Shown one piece after another: positions 37,105-46,619 of a stretch of DNA of 64,000 nt. A program made the position numbers and the translations under genes. Origin of the DNA: Polymorphobacter multimanifer (GTDB lineage Bacteria; Pseudomonadota; Alphaproteobacteria; Sphingomonadales; Sphingomonadaceae); assembly GCF_014205635.1 (NCBI RefSeq), contig NZ_JACIIV010000001.1, forward strand, positions 186,001-250,000. The letters run 5' to 3'. The notes beneath the pieces were generated by a model that had not been told where the DNA came from, ran no database searches, and worked only from the letters and a program-made list of their open reading frames with translations. Each line of letters starts with the position of its first letter. The stretch's first letter is position 1.

Positions 37105-38070
37105 TTGGACCAGTCGCTTGCTGCACTCGGCAATCCTGCCGTGCTGTTCTTCCTGCTTGGCGCACTGGCCGCCTTTGCCCGGTCCGATCTCGCGGTCCCC
37201 GAGGCCATCGCCAAGGGGCTGTCGATCTTCCTGATGATGTCGATCGGCCTGCGCGGCGGCGTCGAAGTGGCGCACGCCGGCCTGTCTTCCGGAATCGGAC
37301 TGGCGGCCCTCGGCGGCCTGTCGCTCAGCGCGCTGCTCCCCATTCCCGCGTTCCTGGCCCTCCGCCACCTCGGCGGGCTCGACCGGATCAACGCCGCCGC
37401 CGTCGCCGCGCATTACGGATCGGTCAGCGTCGTCACCTTTGTCACCGGCCATGATATCCTCATCGGCCGCGGGCTGGCACCGGCGGGCTATATGGTCGCG
37501 GTGCTCGCCATCATGGAAACCCCGGCCATCATCTCGGCGCTGCTGCTGGCACGCGGCGGCGGCAATGCACAGGCTGGGGGCGCACCGCTGGGCGACTTGC
37601 TGCGCGAAGTCCTCGCCAATGGCTCTGTGGTGCTGCTCGCCGGCAGCTTCGCCATCGGCATGGTCATCGGCGAGGCCGGCTTCGCACCCGTGGCACCGCT
37701 GTTCGACGGGCTGTTCAAAGGCGCCCTTTGCCTGTTCCTGCTCGATATGGGCCTTGTCGCCGCCCGCCGCCTCATCGATGCCCGGCTGCTCACCCCCGCC
37801 CTTGTAGCGCTCGGAATCGCCTTGCCGCTCATCAACGGCGCGCTGGGCGTGCTGCTCGGCACCGCCCTCGGATTCGGCCCCGGCACGGCGGCCGAGTTCG
37901 GCATCCTCGCCGCATCCGCCTCCTATATCGCCGTGCCCGCCGCCATGCGCATGGCGCTCCCGCAAGCAGATCCCGGCCGCTATCTCACGATGAGCCTCGG
38001 TATCACCTTCCCGTTCAACATCATCATCGGCATCGCGCTATACACCAACTTCGCGCTCATGCTGGCCTGA
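37105..38070 (+). CDS. sbtA: SbtA-type sodium/bicarbonate symporter
   Basis: A 321-residue inner-membrane permease of the sodium-dependent bicarbonate transport family, with about ten hydrophobic segments and the conserved YGSVSVVTFVTG, GYMVAVLAIMETPAI and ILAASASYIAVPAAMRMALP. It would import HCO3- for carboxylations. The TTG at 37105 has AGGGGG 7 bases upstream. The PII-like gene starts 14 bases after its stop, the same pairing as sbtA-sbtB in cyanobacteria. Confidence 0.88.
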   Translation: MDQSLAALGNPAVLFFLLGALAAFARSDLAVPEAIAKGLSIFLMMSIGLRGGVEVAHAGLSSGIGLAALGGLSLSALLPIPAFLALRHLGGLDRINAAAVAAHYGSVSVVTFVTGHDILIGRGLAPAGYMVAVLAIMETPAIISALLLARGGGNAQAGGAPLGDLLREVLANGSVVLLAGSFAIGMVIGEAGFAPVAPLFDGLFKGALCLFLLDMGLVAARRLIDARLLTPALVALGIALPLINGALGVLLGTALGFGPGTAAEFGILAASASYIAVPAAMRMALPQADPGRYLTMSLGITFPFNIIIGIALYTNFALMLA

Positions 38071-38084
38071 CAAGAGGACGACCC

Positions 38085-38378
38085 ATGCCCCACATCCGCA
38101 TTGAAGTGCTTGTCGATGGGCCGCTGATGCCGCGCATTACCGCGCTTGCCGAAGCCGCCGGCGTCACCCGCCACATGGTGCTGCCAACGCTGGGGGGCTT
38201 GGGCGAACACGGCCGTTGGCGCCGCGACGAAGTGACCGGCACCACTGCCAAGCAGCTTTTCGTTGCCGTCCTCCCTGCACCCAGGGCCGAAGCGCTTCTC
38301 GGCGCCCTGGCGCCGCTGGAAGCCAGTCACGATCTGCTCATCATCACCAGTGCCGCCACCATCATCGCCCAACCCTGA
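38085..38378 (+). CDS. sbtB: PII-like protein, SbtB-type regulator
   Basis: A 97-residue ferredoxin-like PII-fold protein (MPHIRIEVLVDGP, VLPTLGGLGEHG, FVAVLPAPRAEALLGAL). In cyanobacteria SbtB binds cAMP/AMP and gates SbtA. The same gene order here suggests control of the adjacent transporter. GAGGA lies before the ATG. The nucleotide-binding residues could not be verified by eye. Confidence 0.75.
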   Translation: MPHIRIEVLVDGPLMPRITALAEAAGVTRHMVLPTLGGLGEHGRWRRDEVTGTTAKQLFVAVLPAPRAEALLGALAPLEASHDLLIITSAATIIAQP

Positions 38379-38387
38379 GCCCGGCTG

Positions 38388-38801
38388 CTACTTGTCGGTG
38401 CCCTCGAAGATGTAGCCGCGGCTGTCCTTGGCATTGGCTCGCTGCTCCACCCAACGCTTGTGCTCGCGAAAGCCGCAGCCATACATGGCCATGGCGCCGG
38501 CTCTGGAACAGCTTCCGCCACCGCCATCCATGCCCATCTCCACCAGCGCATTGCGCTCACGGCTCACGCTCACCGAATTGCGGCTGCCCACCACCGGCCC
38601 CGGCTTAATCGGCGCCCGGTAGGGCGAAGGTGCGGGCTCCTGGTCGGCGCACACCACAATCTCCCCCGGCTTCGCCTTGGGGCACAGCGCACTGAGCGAT
38701 TTCGGGATCGCCAGCGGCGGCGGCTCCACCGCCAGCACCGGCACGGCCAGTCCCAGGCTAATAATGCAGCGCCCGGCCATAGGCATCCAGAACACTCTCA
38801 T
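38388..38801 (-). CDS. Secreted hypothetical protein downstream of lpdA
   Basis: A 137-residue protein with a probable signal peptide (RCIISLGLAVPVLA then VEPPP), so most likely periplasmic. The mature part is rich in Pro, Gly and Ser, with cysteines in ALCPKAKPGEIVVCAD, GGGSCSRAG and MYGCGF that could form disulfides. Similar small exported proteins occur in sphingomonads but I know no function. The start overlaps the end of lpdA by up to 44 bases; ATGs at 38786 and 38780 are equally possible. Confidence 0.6.
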   Translation of the reverse strand: MRVFWMPMAGRCIISLGLAVPVLAVEPPPLAIPKSLSALCPKAKPGEIVVCADQEPAPSPYRAPIKPGPVVGSRNSVSVSRERNALVEMGMDGGGGSCSRAGAMAMYGCGFREHKRWVEQRANAKDSRGYIFEGTDK

Positions 38802-40143
38802 GCATCATCTCGCTCAACGTCGGATGCGGGAAAACCGTGTGCATCAACTCTGCCTCGGTTGTCTCCAATTGGCGAGCAATAACATATCCCTGTATCAGCT
38901 CGGTCACCTCCGCCCCCACCATGTGTGCACCCAGCAGCGCGCCGGTCCCGGCATCGAACACCGTCTTCACAAAGCCTTCCGCCTCGCCCAGCGCAATCGC
39001 CTTGCCATTGCCGATGAACGGGAACTTCCCCACCTTCACCTCATGCCCGGCCTCGATCGCCAGCGCCTCGGTCATGCCCACGCTCGCCACCTGCGGCCGC
39101 GAATAGGTACAGCCGGGAATCCCGGCCTTGTCCATCGGGTGGACATGCTGACCCGCAATCGTCTCCACCGCGATGATGCCCTCATGGCTCGCCTTGTGCG
39201 CCAGCCACGGAGCGCCGGCCACATCGCCGATCGCCCAAAGCCCCTCCACATTGGTGCGCCCATAGCCATCGTTGACGATATGCCCGCGGTCAGTCGCCAC
39301 CCCGAGCGCTTCCAGCCCGATACCTTCCGTATTCGGCACAATCCCGATCGCCACGATCACATGACTGTACTGCAAGGTTTCCGGCTTGCCATCCTTGCCG
39401 GTGATCGTCGCCGAAACCCCGTCCTTTCCAGGCGTTACATCGGAAACCTTGGCACCCGTAAGAATGCGCATCCCCTGCTTCGCAAGCGCCTTTTCCATGA
39501 AGGCGGACACATCGGCATCCTCCACCGGCAATATCCGGTCGAGCATCTCGACGACCGTCACCTCCGCTCCCGTGTCCGAATAGAAGCTGGCGAATTCGAT
39601 CCCGATGGCGCCCGAGCCGATCACCAGCAGTTTCGTCGGCATCGCCGGCGGCACCATGGCATGCCGATAGGTCCACACCCGGTCCCCATCGGCCTTCACC
39701 CCCGGCAGATCGCGGGCCCGCGCCCCCGTCGCCACGATCACGTGTCTGCCATCGAGCACGCGGCTGCCGTCCACGGTGATCTGCGTCGCCCCGGTGAGCA
39801 CGCCATTGCCCTCGACTACGGTCACCTTGTTCTTCTTCATCAATCCCTTGACGCCCGAATTGAGCTGCCCCGCCACCTTGCGGCTCCGCTCGGTCACCTT
39901 CGCGAGATCGAACGACGGCTTCTCCACGCTCAGCCCATAGGCCGAGGCATGGGTGATATAATGGTAGATCTCCGAAGACCGCAGCAGCGCCTTGGTCGGA
40001 ATACACCCCCAATTGAGGCAAATCCCCCCCAGTTTCTCGCGCTCGACAATCGCCACCTTCATCCTAAGCTGCGACGCCCGAATGGCCGCAACATAGCCCC
40101 CAGGCCCCGACCCCAAAATCACAAGATCAAACGATTCAGCCAT
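38758..40143 (-). CDS. lpdA: Dihydrolipoyl dehydrogenase (E3)
   Basis: A 461-residue FAD disulfide oxidoreductase that re-oxidises lipoyl groups of the pyruvate dehydrogenase complex. FAD site LGSGPGGYVAA; redox-active C42 and C47 in GGICLNWGCIPTK; NAD site IGSGAIGIEFA; GDVAGAPWLAHKA; and the C-terminal HPTLSE with the catalytic His. The ATG at 40143 (MAESFDLVIL) is used; the frame continues upstream into repeat sequence. Confidence 0.96.
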   Translation of the reverse strand: MAESFDLVILGSGPGGYVAAIRASQLRMKVAIVEREKLGGICLNWGCIPTKALLRSSEIYHYITHASAYGLSVEKPSFDLAKVTERSRKVAGQLNSGVKGLMKKNKVTVVEGNGVLTGATQITVDGSRVLDGRHVIVATGARARDLPGVKADGDRVWTYRHAMVPPAMPTKLLVIGSGAIGIEFASFYSDTGAEVTVVEMLDRILPVEDADVSAFMEKALAKQGMRILTGAKVSDVTPGKDGVSATITGKDGKPETLQYSHVIVAIGIVPNTEGIGLEALGVATDRGHIVNDGYGRTNVEGLWAIGDVAGAPWLAHKASHEGIIAVETIAGQHVHPMDKAGIPGCTYSRPQVASVGMTEALAIEAGHEVKVGKFPFIGNGKAIALGEAEGFVKTVFDAGTGALLGAHMVGAEVTELIQGYVIARQLETTEAELMHTVFPHPTLSEMMHESVLDAYGRALHY

Positions 40144-40155
40144 TTGCATCACTTT

Positions 40156-40212
40156 CTTCCCTCTCCCCTTGCGGGAGAGGGCGACTCGCCAAGGGCGAGC
40201 GGGGTGAGGGGT
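40156..40212 (+). repeat. Palindromic intergenic repeat, copy A
   Basis: Two hairpins in tandem: CCCTCTCCC (40159-40167) with GGGAGAGGG (40173-40181), and CTCGCC/GGCGAG (40185-40199), followed by GGGGTGAGGGG. The same unit recurs in reverse orientation at 40381-40437, inside the E2 gene at 41355-41433, and in a related form at 53251-53301. Such GC-rich palindromes are REP/RPE-like. Confidence 0.8.
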
Positions 40213-40380
40213 CTCCAAGCGCCGCAAACAGCCGATCCTCGACCTCACGCCGCCGCATCAAAATCTGCCGCCGAAACTTGTGCGCAGAGAACCTCCGTTC
40301 GCGCAGCAACGCCCAGAGCCGACGCTCCGCCTCGGTCGGCTCCCGCCGCATCGTCCGAGCATTAGCGAGAAGGTTCCGCA
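40213..40380 (-). pseudogene. DUF559 (Vsr-like endonuclease fold) fragment between inverted repeats
   Basis: The minus-strand frame reads ANARTMRREPTEAERRLW, ALLRERRF, SAHKFRRQ, which is the N-terminal half of a DUF559 protein. It then switches to RRREVEDRLFAALG and enters the flanking repeat, so the catalytic C-terminal half is missing. The fragment is bounded by oppositely oriented copies A and B of the palindromic repeat. It is probably a decayed gene; a short expressed peptide cannot be excluded. Confidence 0.65.
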
Positions 40381-40437
40381 CCCCCTCACCCCGCTCGGCT
40401 GGCGCCGAGTCGCCCTCTCCCACAAGGGGAGAGGGAA
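40381..40437 (-). repeat. Palindromic intergenic repeat, copy B (inverted)
   Basis: Reverse-orientation copy of the unit at 40156-40212: CCCCTCACCCCG, the CTCGGC/GCCGAG hairpin, then CCCTCTCCC paired with GGGAGAGGG. It ends just before the stop of the E2 gene. Together with copy A it forms an inverted pair around the DUF559 fragment. Confidence 0.8.
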
Positions 40438-40440
40438 AAG

Positions 40441-41754
40441 TCACGCCACCAGCCCCAGCGGCTTCTCGATCAGCGCCTTCACCGCCTGCATCAACTCCGC
40501 CCCATCGGCGCCATCGATCGCGCGATGGTCGAAGCTGCCGGTGATGCTCATCACCGTCGCCACCACCACCGCATCGCCCTCGACGACCGCGCGCTTCTCG
40601 CCCGCACCCACCGCCAGGATCATTCCCTGCGGCGGGTTGATCACCGCATCGAACGCCTTGATGCCGAACATGCCGAGGTTGGAAAGCGAAGCAGTGCCGC
40701 CCTGATATTCATGCGGCTGCAGCTTGCCCGCCCGCGCCTTCTCGGCCAGCACCTTCATCTCGGAAGCGATCACCGACATCGGCTTGGCATCGGCCCCGAC
40801 GATGATCGGCGTGATCAGCCCCGAGGGTGCCGCCACCGCAACCGAAATATCGGCGCGGTCATAGGAAACAAGGTTTTCCGCGGCAAAGCTCACATTGCAC
40901 TTCGGCACCTGCCGCAGCCCGAGCGCCAGTGCCTTGATCACCATGTCGTTGACCGAAAGCTTGATCCCGCGGCCTTCCAGCGCCGCATTGAGCTCGCCGC
41001 GCAGCTTCAGCAGCGCATCGAGCCGCACATCAAGCGTCAGATAGATATGCGGGATCGTTGCCTTGGCCTCGGTCAGCCGCCGCGCAATCACCTTGCGCAC
41101 ATTGCCGAGCTTTTCGATGCTGTGCGGAATGTCGGAGACGAATGCCTCCACCTTCGCAGCCGGCGCTGGTGCCGGCGCAGCCGCGGCAGCCTCAGCCTTC
41201 ACAGGCGCAGCCTCGGCCTTGGCAGGCGCAGCCCCCGCCGCCTCCACATCCGCCAGCACGATCCGGCCCTTCGGTCCCGACCCGGAAATCGACCCCAGAT
41301 CGACCCCCTTCGCCGCCGCCACCCGCTTCGCCAACGGCGACGCAATAATCCTGTTTCCCTCTCCCCTCGCGGGAAGGCCTGCCCCGGCGGAGGCCGGGGG
41401 CGACTCCGCCGCAGGCGTAGCGGGGTGAGGGGGCGCTTCCGCCTCAGTCACGGGCTCAGACTTCGCCTCAGGCTTCGATTCAGCCTTCACCGGCGCCGGC
41501 CCTTCCCCTTCATCCTCGCCCTTCAACCGCAGGATGACAGCCCCAACCTTCACCTCCTCGGCGCCCTCCGCCACGACAAGCTCGACAACCTCACCCTCAT
41601 CGATCGCCTCGAACTCCATCGTCGCCTTGTCGGTCTCGATCTCGCACAGCAAGTCGCCCGATTTCACCCGGTCCCCCGGCCCCACCAGCCACTTCGCCAG
41701 CGTCCCCGATTCCATCGTCGGCGAGAGCGCCGGCATCGTGATATCAATGGCCAT
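40441..41754 (-). CDS. pdhC: Pyruvate dehydrogenase E2, dihydrolipoamide acetyltransferase
   Basis: A 437-residue core protein that transfers acetyl groups to CoA. The lipoyl domain has the modified lysine K43 in [11 protein letters not shown]; a linker spans about 80-135; the peripheral-subunit-binding domain is [21 protein letters not shown] in part (about 136-170); an Ala/Pro linker follows; and the catalytic domain ends with [13 protein letters not shown]. Residues about 108-135 ([26 protein letters not shown]) are encoded by a palindromic repeat copy inserted in frame. Confidence 0.96.
   Translation of the reverse strand: MAIDITMPALSPTMESGTLAKWLVGPGDRVKSGDLLCEIETDKATMEFEAIDEGEVVELVVAEGAEEVKVGAVILRLKGEDEGEGPAPVKAESKPEAKSEPVTEAEAPPHPATPAAESPPASAGAGLPARGEGNRIIASPLAKRVAAAKGVDLGSISGSGPKGRIVLADVEAAGAAPAKAEAAPVKAEAAAAAPAPAPAAKVEAFVSDIPHSIEKLGNVRKVIARRLTEAKATIPHIYLTLDVRLDALLKLRGELNAALEGRGIKLSVNDMVIKALALGLRQVPKCNVSFAAENLVSYDRADISVAVAAPSGLITPIIVGADAKPMSVIASEMKVLAEKARAGKLQPHEYQGGTASLSNLGMFGIKAFDAVINPPQGMILAVGAGEKRAVVEGDAVVVATVMSITGSFDHRAIDGADGAELMQAVKALIEKPLGLVA
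41355..41433 (-). repeat. Palindromic repeat, copy C, inside the E2 coding sequence
   Basis: CCCTCTCCCCTCGCGGG at the left, a CCCCGGC/GCCGGGG stem in the middle and GGGGTGAGGGGG at the right match the intergenic copies A and B. Here the unit is translated as part of the pdhC linker between the lipoyl and subunit-binding domains, without breaking the frame. Confidence 0.8.
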
Positions 41755-41763
41755 GAAAGCTTC

Positions 41764-42026
41764 CTACGATGCCAATACAGGTCGATAAATGGCAGACGGG
41801 CGGACCAAACTCGCGGCTGACAGGCCTGCCTGAGGGTTTGACATCCGCAACTTTAGACCACGTTCGAGAGCAGGAACTATCCCCGCTTCATCAACGCGAA
41901 TATAGTCAATTTCAAACCTTGTCGCCGAAACAACGAATTTCCCATCACTATGTTTGTGTGGGAACAACAGCATGCCCTCATTCTTCCCACGGACAACAAA
42001 GGCATGAACATTCGCAGCAGCGCCGA

Positions 42027-42030
<4 letters not shown>
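41764..42030 (-). CDS. Small hypothetical protein between pdhB and pdhC
   Basis: An 88-residue frame ([53 protein letters not shown]). The ATG at 42030 overlaps the pdhB stop by 4 bases (ATGA), so it is probably translated by coupling. Its GC is lower than that of its neighbours. I recognise no domain. Its position inside the E1-beta/E2 operon is unusual and could mark an insertion. Confidence 0.6.
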
Positions 42031-43406
<1,376 letters not shown>

Positions 43407-43407
43407 G

Positions 43408-44463
43408 TCAGTAACGTCCCAGCAACACGTCGGTATAAAGCTCTTTCAGCTCGGGCTCGGGCGCTTCCTCGGCAAAGTCTGCCGCCCCCGTCACCTGCGC
43501 CCGCACCGCCTTGTCGATCTCCTTCAGCGCCGCCTCATCGGCATGGCCGCCGTCGATGATCTCCTTCTTCAGCGCTTCGATCGGGTCCGATTTCTCGCGC
43601 ACCGCCGCCACTTCCTCGCGGCTGCGATATTTCGCCGGGTCGCTCATCGAATGCCCGCGGTAGCGATACGTCTTCATCTCGAGCAGCAGCGGGCCCTTGC
43701 CGGCGCGCACCCATTCCACCGCCGTCTGCGCCGCACCGCGCACCGCCAGCACGTCCATCCCGTCCACCTGCAACCCCGGCACGCGAAAGCTCTCGCCGCG
43801 CCGGAACAGCTGGTCCTCGGAGCTCGACCGGTTCACCGAAGTGCCCATCGCATACTGGTTGTTCTCGATGATGAAGATCACCGGCAGCTTCCAGAGCTCG
43901 GCCATGTTGAAGCTTTCGTACACCTGGCCCTGGTTCGCCGCCCCGTCACCGAAATAGGTCACCGCAACGCCGCCATCGCCCTTGTACTTGTGCGCAAACG
44001 CCAGCCCGGTCCCCAGAGGCACCTGCGCCGCCACGATCCCGTGCCCGCCATAAAAGCCATGCTCCACCGAGAACATGTGCATCGAGCCACCCTTGCCCTT
44101 CGAGATGCCCGCCGCGCGCCCGGTCAGCTCCGCCATCACCGCCTCGGGCGGAATTCCCGCCGCCAGCATATGGCCATGGTCACGATAGCCCGTGATAACC
44201 GAATCGGTTTGCTCGAGCGCTGCCTGCATCCCCACCACCACGGCCTCCTGGCCGATATACAGGTGGCAGAAGCCGCCGATCATCCCCATGCCGTAAAGCT
44301 GCCCGGCGCGCTCCTCGAAGCGGCGGATCAACACCATCTGCCGGTAATATTCCAGCAACTCGTCCCTGGATGCGCTGTACCGCTGCGGTTCGTCGGGGCG
44401 TGGCCAGCCACCACGCGCTTCCATAGTACCGGCCTTGCTCTTCCCCGTCGGTGTACGCGCCAT
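43408..44463 (-). CDS. pdhA: Pyruvate dehydrogenase E1 component, alpha subunit
   Basis: A 351-residue TPP-dependent decarboxylase subunit. TPP motif [17 protein letters not shown]...NNQYAMGTS (split by a few residues), [14 protein letters not shown], and the phosphorylation-loop region [14 protein letters not shown]. It begins [10 protein letters not shown] and is followed directly by pdhB. Upstream is the DivIC-like gene on the same strand. Confidence 0.96.
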   Translation of the reverse strand: MARTPTGKSKAGTMEARGGWPRPDEPQRYSASRDELLEYYRQMVLIRRFEERAGQLYGMGMIGGFCHLYIGQEAVVVGMQAALEQTDSVITGYRDHGHMLAAGIPPEAVMAELTGRAAGISKGKGGSMHMFSVEHGFYGGHGIVAAQVPLGTGLAFAHKYKGDGGVAVTYFGDGAANQGQVYESFNMAELWKLPVIFIIENNQYAMGTSVNRSSSEDQLFRRGESFRVPGLQVDGMDVLAVRGAAQTAVEWVRAGKGPLLLEMKTYRYRGHSMSDPAKYRSREEVAAVREKSDPIEALKKEIIDGGHADEAALKEIDKAVRAQVTGAADFAEEAPEPELKELYTDVLLGRY

Positions 44464-44529
44464 GGTCTTGCGACTCCTTGCTTGGCGCGATGCTACGCCG
44501 CAGCCCGGCGTGTCGCAAGCAATGTCGGG

Positions 44530-44868
44530 TCACTGCGTCGCAGTTTCGTCCGTTTTATCCGGAAGGGTTATAATCACCTCGTCCGGCTTAACCACATTCA
44601 GGTTTCGCCGCACAAGTTCGTCCGCCATGTCGAGGTCGACCCCGCGTGGGTCGAGCAGCGCCACCTGTTTTTCCAGCGCCGCCTTTTCCTGCGCCCGCGC
44701 CGCCACATCCTCGGCCAGTTCGCTCTTCTCGGTCTCGAATCCCCGCCACGAGAGCACGCCCGTCGGCCCGGTGATCGCCGCCACCAGAAAATAGCCCATC
44801 ATCAGCATGCACACCGCGGGAACGATCGCACGCTTCAAAAGGTCGAAAAGGCCGGCATCCCCTCGCAT
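44530..44868 (-). CDS. FtsB/DivIC-type septum formation protein
   Basis: A 112-residue bitopic membrane protein: a short cytoplasmic N-terminus, one membrane helix (IVPAVCMLMMGYFLVAAITG in part), then a coiled coil (ETEKSELAEDVAARAQEKAALEK in part) and a short periplasmic tail. This is the FtsB/DivIC layout of the divisome. The gene lies just upstream of pdhA in many sphingomonads. ATG 44868 (MRGDAGLFDLL) was chosen over the longer frame. Confidence 0.85.
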   Translation of the reverse strand: MRGDAGLFDLLKRAIVPAVCMLMMGYFLVAAITGPTGVLSWRGFETEKSELAEDVAARAQEKAALEKQVALLDPRGVDLDMADELVRRNLNVVKPDEVIITLPDKTDETATQ

Positions 44869-44908
44869 CGCATCGGGATACCGCGCAGCGCGCCCCCCCG
44901 CAAGCGCC

Positions 44909-46609
44909 TCAGGCCGCATAAACCGTCCGGCCACCCGTCACCGTCTCGATGATCCTGATATCCTTGATCTTCTCGGGATCGACCGTGAGCGGATCCTCCG
45001 CCAGCATCACATAGTCCGCCAGCTTGCCCGCCGTCAGCGATCCCTTGATATCCTCTTCCTTCGAGGCATAGGCGCCGTTCAGGCTGTTGATCACCAGCGC
45101 CTCGGTCACGCTCACCCGCTGGTTCAGCCCCCAGGTTTCGCCGTTCCAGCCCTTGCGCGTCACCATCCCCTGCACCCCCATCAGCGGCGCGAACGGCCCT
45201 GGCGAAAAGTCCGAGCCGGCACAGGCGCGGATGCCGTTGTCGAGGAACGAGCGGAACGCCATGCAATTGGCCATCATCGCCTCGCCGTAAAAGCCGAACT
45301 TGTCGGAGTTGTAATAGGCATAGGAGGTGAAGGGCGCCGGCACCACGCCGAGCGCCTTCATCCGCTTCAGAATGCCGGGGTTCACCAGCGTGCAATGCGT
45401 GATCTTCGGCCGCGCATCCGCCACCGGGTGGAGCTTCTGCGCCCGCTCGAAGGCATTGAGCACCATGTCGATCGGCACATCGCCATTGGCATGGCAGTTC
45501 ACCTGCACCCCGGCACGGTGCACCTTCTCCACCCAGGCATCGAGCACCTCCTGGCTTTCGGTGATGTTGCCATAATAGGGCGGATTGGTCCCGGCATAAG
45601 GCGTCGAGATCGCCATCGTCCGCTCCGAGAAGGAGCCATCGACGGTGTGCTCGCTCGTCGCCCCCAGCCGCACCATCTCATCGCCGAAGCCCGTCCGCAG
45701 CCCATTGGCAATCATCGCATCGAGCATCGCCCCGCTCGTCTCGAAGCTCACCCGGTGCAGCAGTTCGTCGCTCGCGCGGATCGCCTGGATCGCCGCCATG
45801 TCGCCGCCCTGGTGGTGCACCCCGGTCAGCCCATAGCGCACGAACTGCTTCGAGATATGCGCCATCCCCGCCCGGCTGCGCTCGGCAATCTGCGCCGGCG
45901 TGAAAACCGGCCGCGTCCCCACCTTGGCAAAGGCCGCACTCGCCCGGTCGGTCACCCGCCCGGTCAGGCCATTCGCATCCCGGTCGAACGTCCCCCCGAA
46001 CGGATTGGGCGTGTCGGCTTTGATCCCCGCCATTTCCAGCGCCTTCGAATTGTAGAAATAGGTGTGCCCGCCGCGGTGCCGCACGATCACCGGATGCTGG
46101 GTCGACACCTTGTCGAGGTCGAAGCGGTTGAGCGGCCGCCCGTCCTTCACCTTGGTATCGTCGTGGAAAAAGCCTTCCACCCAGGTCCCCGGCGGCAGCA
46201 TCGCCGCCTTGGCCTTCAGCTTGTCGATGATCGAGGCAATGGTGACGAACTCGACCTCGAACGGGTTGCCGACAAGCACTTCATACAGAAGCACCTCGCC
46301 GCGCGCATGGTTGTGGCAATCGATGAACCCCGGCACGATCGTCGCCCTGCCGGCATCGCGGCGCTTCGTCGAAGGCCCCACCAGCCCCTCGAGGCTCGCC
46401 GCACTCCCCAGCGCCACGATCCGGTCCCCGGCAATCGCCATCGCCGCCGCCGCCGGCATTCGCGGGTCGAGCGTGTGGATCTTCGCGTTATGGATGATCA
46501 GATCGGCCTTGCCCGCCTCGGCCGCCAGCAGCGGGCTGAACATCGCCCCGCCTGCCACCGCCACCGATCCCCGCAACAACCCCCGCCGGCTCGCCAATGT
46601 CGTCATCAT
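44909..46609 (-). CDS. Exported amidohydrolase (YtcJ-like), Tat signal
   Basis: A 566-residue metal-dependent hydrolase of the amidohydrolase-3 group. The N-terminus ASRRGLLRGSVAVAGGAMFS has a twin-arginine signal, predicting folded export. Metal motifs are GFIDCHNHARGE, VNCHANGD and ITHCTLVN, with a late ACAGSDFSPGPFAP aspartate. GGGGGG precedes the ATG at 46609. Family members hydrolyse amide or ester groups of many substrates, so none can be assigned. It is 10 bases downstream of a related gene. Confidence 0.85.
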   Translation of the reverse strand: MMTTLASRRGLLRGSVAVAGGAMFSPLLAAEAGKADLIIHNAKIHTLDPRMPAAAAMAIAGDRIVALGSAASLEGLVGPSTKRRDAGRATIVPGFIDCHNHARGEVLLYEVLVGNPFEVEFVTIASIIDKLKAKAAMLPPGTWVEGFFHDDTKVKDGRPLNRFDLDKVSTQHPVIVRHRGGHTYFYNSKALEMAGIKADTPNPFGGTFDRDANGLTGRVTDRASAAFAKVGTRPVFTPAQIAERSRAGMAHISKQFVRYGLTGVHHQGGDMAAIQAIRASDELLHRVSFETSGAMLDAMIANGLRTGFGDEMVRLGATSEHTVDGSFSERTMAISTPYAGTNPPYYGNITESQEVLDAWVEKVHRAGVQVNCHANGDVPIDMVLNAFERAQKLHPVADARPKITHCTLVNPGILKRMKALGVVPAPFTSYAYYNSDKFGFYGEAMMANCMAFRSFLDNGIRACAGSDFSPGPFAPLMGVQGMVTRKGWNGETWGLNQRVSVTEALVINSLNGAYASKEEDIKGSLTAGKLADYVMLAEDPLTVDPEKIKDIRIIETVTGGRTVYAA

Positions 46610-46619
46610 GCCCCCCAAA

